A stretch of 64,000 nucleotides of DNA from assembly GCA_020746105.1 (NCBI GenBank), contig CM036658.1, positions 35,643,004 to 35,707,003 of the forward strand. Direction: 5' to 3'. The DNA comes from Trogon surrucura (Eukaryota; Chordata; Aves; Trogoniformes; Trogonidae). A program made the position numbers and the translations under genes. Position 1 is the stretch's first letter, and every line of letters starts with the position of its first letter. Shown here one piece after another: positions 60,172 through 64,000 of this stretch. The notes under the pieces are model-generated. The model was not told the DNA's origin, did not search any database, and worked only from the letters and a program-made list of their open reading frames with translations.

Positions 60172-60990
60172 ATACAGATCTATTAAGGATAAATTATATC
60201 CTGGATGTAATGAAGGAAGTGAGAATTTTGTTACTGATTTCAGTAGGATCCAGACTTCATCTGTAGCCAAATCTGTATCTGGCTAATCACAGTGGTTTAT
60301 CTATGTTTTTAACTAAGTGGTTATTTATAATTTTCTTCTTCAATGTAAAATCTAACTTCAACTGGAAGGAATTCTTATGTTGTTTATTATTTCTGTACAA
60401 AACATTTTCCTAATTATCTTTGTTGGAAGGAAAATAATCCTGCATACTGTTGGCAATCAGCTGTCAAATGCTTTGGAAATGAAGTTTAATTTCAGAAGTT
60501 CAAGACACAAAGACAAGAAGCCCTGAACAGTGGTGCTTCCTGCACTTTTTAGTGTATTGCTACTGGTAGGATTTCCATTATGCCTTTCTTCTTTTGGCTT
60601 CTAAATCTTGCTATATTTGTCTTGCATAGTTTTCAGGCCATAGCTAAACTACAGCAATGGAAACTGTAAAAAAGTTCTAAGATCAGTAAATCCTTCTCAT
60701 GACTTTTCTTCTCCTCTCAGATAGCTACATGAAAAGAGATTTCCAGAATTTTTCACCTCAGACTTTTCTGAGAAAGAGTGTAACATGCATATTCCTCTAT
60801 CTTACTTTCTTTCAATTTTTAAACAGGAAAAACTGTATTATTAGGGAAGAATGTTAAAATACTGCATTTGAAAGGCTTCTAAAATACTTTATACTTCCTT
60901 CCTTTCCTCTTCAAATATATAGCATTTATTCTGTGAAACACTAAACATTTAAGAAGGTACTGAAGAATATATCTTATTGAGGCACTGTCC
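60172..60990. other. Non-coding, no recognised feature
   Basis: AT-rich sequence with nothing recognised. Confidence 0.5.
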
Positions 60991-61213
60991 CAGAATAGCT
61001 TAATAGGGCTAGAAAAGACCTAGGAAATTAGTTTTTTTCTGTTCTACTCCACAGCAGAAGCAACTATAGTTTTAATACTTCTGACAAGAGTGATCTAGGC
61101 TGCTCTTAAAGACTCCCAGTGCTGGAGGCCCCAGTTAGTCTATTTCAGTGCTTCACTCACTGTAGGGAAGTTTTCCTCATTTCTAATCTGAATCTAGAGC
61201 TTTCAATAGCTGA
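60991..61213 (-). mobile_element. Old CR1 3' end fragment, minus strand
   Basis: A diverged match to the reverse complement of CR1 3' ends. It has GGGCTAGAAAAGACCTAGG, then segments resembling GTTCCAGTGCTTCAC and GAAGTTTTTCCTCATGTCTA, all with many changes. The octamer tail is gone. It is the oldest-looking copy here. Confidence 0.65.
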
Positions 61214-62664
61214 ACTTTAAAAGCGCAGGAAAAAGCAAAATATTATAGCATTGTATAGAAGCTATAGTTCTAAAATAGTTCTAAATCAATTTCACAGTCA
61301 TATTACAGTCAAGGCTATTAAATACCTACTTTATAAACAATTCCTTATACCTTACCAGTATGAAATGAAAGAAATTAAACTTTTTCAGAACTCTTGTTTT
61401 TATGCATTTTGACCTAGGGATGTAGACTGTAAGCGGACATCTTGACATTTTCTTAGATCTTTTTAACAAGTGACATCATGGTGTTAAAGATGACTGCAAA
61501 ATGGCTCATACATTGGAATTTTTTTGGTCGGTATTAATAATTTAATATCTATGTTGATATGATATTTCTCTCAGAAATCAATAACCTCCCTTTTTTTGTA
61601 GTATTTGTGAAATCCTAATATTCTTAATATCTGCCCAGATAGAATAATTCCTTCTCACTCTTTTACTATTCACTTCATTTATGCATAAGATAACTTACCA
61701 ATTTAAATATCTTTCTCTGCTTCTTTTAGTTAATGAACATTTGAAAGCAGTTTTTAGTTTGTGCAGAGAAAAGCTAGAACAGCATTTCTATTAAGCTGTA
61801 GTTAAACAGCCATCTCTATATTCCCTTAGCAACTGAACAAAAAGGCTATTCTTTGTGAAAATTAGAACCACATATCATGCTTTAAAAAAAGACAGACAAA
61901 ACACCAACTTTGACAAAACAAACTCTGCAAGTTTCTGATTATGTGGGAAGATAAAGATGAGACAATAATGCATTTCCTATAAAGGCAGCTAGTGATATCT
62001 TCAAATGGCCTTCACCGCTCCAATCAATACTCTGATAGTCAGTAATATAAAGATTAAGATCAGAATATTTAAAAATTTAATACTTTGCTTCTCCATATAG
62101 CACTTTGGAAGTCAATATCTTTAGAAACCTGGTCCATTTCCCTTCTTTGAAAGCATTATATAAAGTTTCTAAATAATTCATCCAGTGCATGTGGTTAAAA
62201 ATGTAAAAAGCAAGTCCATCCATTACCGCCTTCAGCTGCTGCCTGGATATTAATTTGGGGGTTTTTTTTGTGTGTTTGTGTTGATTTTTTGTTTGTTTTG
62301 TTATGGGTTTAGATTTTTTTTAAATATTTAACTGCTCAGTGTTCATTTCCACCTTCCTAAATTGAGACCACACTAATGGGAAATAGAATTAGCCCCACAC
62401 AGCTGTTAAAGACTGCTCTTTCTCAGATATTAAATGCACAGATAATGGATGTCATGCACACATGTATCTGTTACTTACTTTTAAAACATTCTCTAAAATA
62501 AGTTTATTTCATTACCAAAACTGAAGTTGTTTTGATCAGGAAAGGGGAAGCATGGTGAAAACAGAGGATAGCATTATGACACGTGGCATAATTCATCATT
62601 ACAATCTCTGGAATAATTGAAAAATTGTTACACAAGTAGGGTAATGACCTGCGTAGCTTAATTG
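61214..62664. other. Non-coding, no recognised feature
   Basis: AT-rich sequence. A T/G-rich low-complexity patch lies at about 62258-62300. Confidence 0.5.
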
Positions 62665-62808
62665 GGAAGGAGAGGGAAACAGGATGGGGGAGGGCAAGAG
62701 GAAGGGAGAGGGAAGGGGAAGAGCAAAGGAGAGGGGAATAGAAAGAGGGGGAAAAAAGGAAGGAGAAGAGGGAGAGGGAGGGGAAGAAGAAGGAGGAGGG
62801 AGAAGAGC
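62665..62808. repeat. Purine-rich (GGA/GAA)n tract, about 144 bp
   Basis: Almost only A and G on the plus strand, with a few pyrimidine interruptions. Overlapping frames rich in Gly, Lys, Arg and Glu or in Ser, Pro and Leu are artefacts. Such tracts can form triplex DNA. Confidence 0.92.
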
Positions 62809-64000
62809 ATTTTCTTCAAAGAACGTGCTGGTCCATACATTCTCTGGAATACATTTCATCAATTCCAAAAGATGTTTAAAAATTATTTCAGGTTTTACAA
62901 CTGTGTGATAAAAAACCCCAAGGTCCATATCCTCAAAATTGTGTAGTTTTCTAAGATTCCTTTCCAACTGTATATGGGGTTTGAATGTTTTATAACTAGC
63001 TACCTAAGAAAATCAGTCTTTTTCTGTCTCTTTTGAATGGAAGAAGGCTGACAGGATGTGTCTTCTTGACATTGTAATTCTTTTGTTTCCATCCTCAAGC
63101 TCATTGGTGTCAGAAGTAGTAAAATGGAGCATTTAAGCATTTCATCACAAGTGTGAATGTTGAAAAATATGTAGTATGTACTTTACCACCAAATCTACAG
63201 AATCAGGTAATCATTCTGTAGACTGTAAGGAAATACACACCCCATTTTTATTGTAAAATTAAAGATTTTTTTTGAGTGATTTCTGATGTAACTTTTAAGA
63301 ATTATTTTAATTTTAGTCAGAAAGTTGGAGTTTTGATGTATTTTTCTCATATACTGTGCTGAGTGCTGGAGAGGTGAATGAACTGTCTTTAAACAAACTA
63401 GCTATGGAAGCCGTCCACTGAAGAAAAAATCAACACACTTTAAATCGACAAATGTTGTCAAGGAGATGTTTGATTCAGTAGTTCCAGAGGCATAAAATCT
63501 ATTGAGCAGAGACTATTTTCTGTGAATTACTCAGTACATTCTAATAAATAATATAGTAACCACCATTTGCCTTAGGCATAATTCATTTGTTGTTTTTGCT
63601 GTCTTCTCTACATACTCTAAATCATGTGATCTAAGGGGTCTGATTTGCTGCCCTTTGGGAGTTGAGGTAAGGCTAGAAAGCCATGAATGCTTTCCCATAT
63701 AGCTTGAAAATTTCATTCTTCCCATCACTGCAATTCTCACAGACACCTCTCCTTCTTTTGTACTGGCTAAATAACATTTGACTTTAAAATTAACTTGTAC
63801 AATAATAAGATGAAAATGCTAGTTCCACTGGTAGAGAATTTTATAAGAAGACATTTGATTTGTCCTTCAAAATCATGCTGAAATAGAACCTGACTCACTC
63901 TGTAGCTATGGCATATATTTTAAATCGATTAATCTCTGTAAAATAAGATCAAAGCTCTGAACTATCTTTTACCCTTAGCCTGCCTGGACTTGATGTATGC
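62809..64000. other. Non-coding, no recognised feature
   Basis: AT-rich sequence to the window end without recognised genes or repeats. Confidence 0.5.

Noticed and set aside
62599..62967. Frames rich in Ser/Pro/Leu or Gly/Lys/Arg/Glu
   Set aside because: They are translations of the purine-rich tract.

Overview
The window looks like intergenic, AT-rich DNA of a bird. The main evidence is about twenty pieces of CR1 LINE retrotransposon carrying the CR1 hallmarks: a reverse transcriptase of the F-A-D-D type, an APE-type endonuclease, and 3' ends made of tandem octamers of the ATTCTATG/ATTCTGTG kind. There are also two SINEs with a tRNA-Ile-like head and a CR1 tail, and six LTR-type elements. 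A tRNA-Ile/CR1 SINE recalls TguSINE1 of passerine birds, but this is from memory and does not settle the species. I recognise no host protein-coding exon, rRNA, functional tRNA or CRISPR array. All recognisable coding sequence is decayed retrotransposon ORF. Layout: 0-6.7 kb holds two CR1 3' fragments in plain sequence. 6.9-15.7 kb is a nested cluster: one old CR1 copy (A, + strand) is split by a second CR1 (B, + strand) and by a third (C, - strand), and B is itself split by a solo LTR. 16-17.5 kb is an internally deleted CR1 (D) with a SINE inside it. 19.6-20.1 kb is a solo LTR and 22.3 kb a second SINE. 23.0-27.8 kb is the most complete CR1 (F, - strand), with both ORF1 (esterase-like) and ORF2 remains, split by another CR1 (E, + strand). 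27.8-39.9 kb is a 12-kb stretch with no element I can recognise, apart from an inverted repeat at 32.7-32.8 kb. 39.9-45.4 kb holds three CR1 loci, including the best preserved reverse transcriptase frames. 47.5-51.2 kb holds two solo LTRs. 53.8-61.2 kb holds more CR1 fragments and two more LTR-like elements. The right end carries a purine-rich tract and plain sequence. CR1 makes up roughly a third of the window and LTRs about 7 percent, by my own boundary estimates; this is high for a bird. Nesting gives relative ages: A is older than B and C, B older than its LTR, F older than E, and D older than its SINE. E and B belong to one CR1 subfamily, share a one-base frameshift, and have the same 3' tail as the SINEs, which makes that subfamily the likely source of the SINE tail. 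I found no convincing undescribed functional system. The points most worth checking are the SINE/CR1 relationship, the shared frameshift, the nested cluster, the LTR hairpin and the 32.7-kb inverted repeat. Boundaries of old repeats are accurate to about 10-30 bases unless a target-site duplication is stated.
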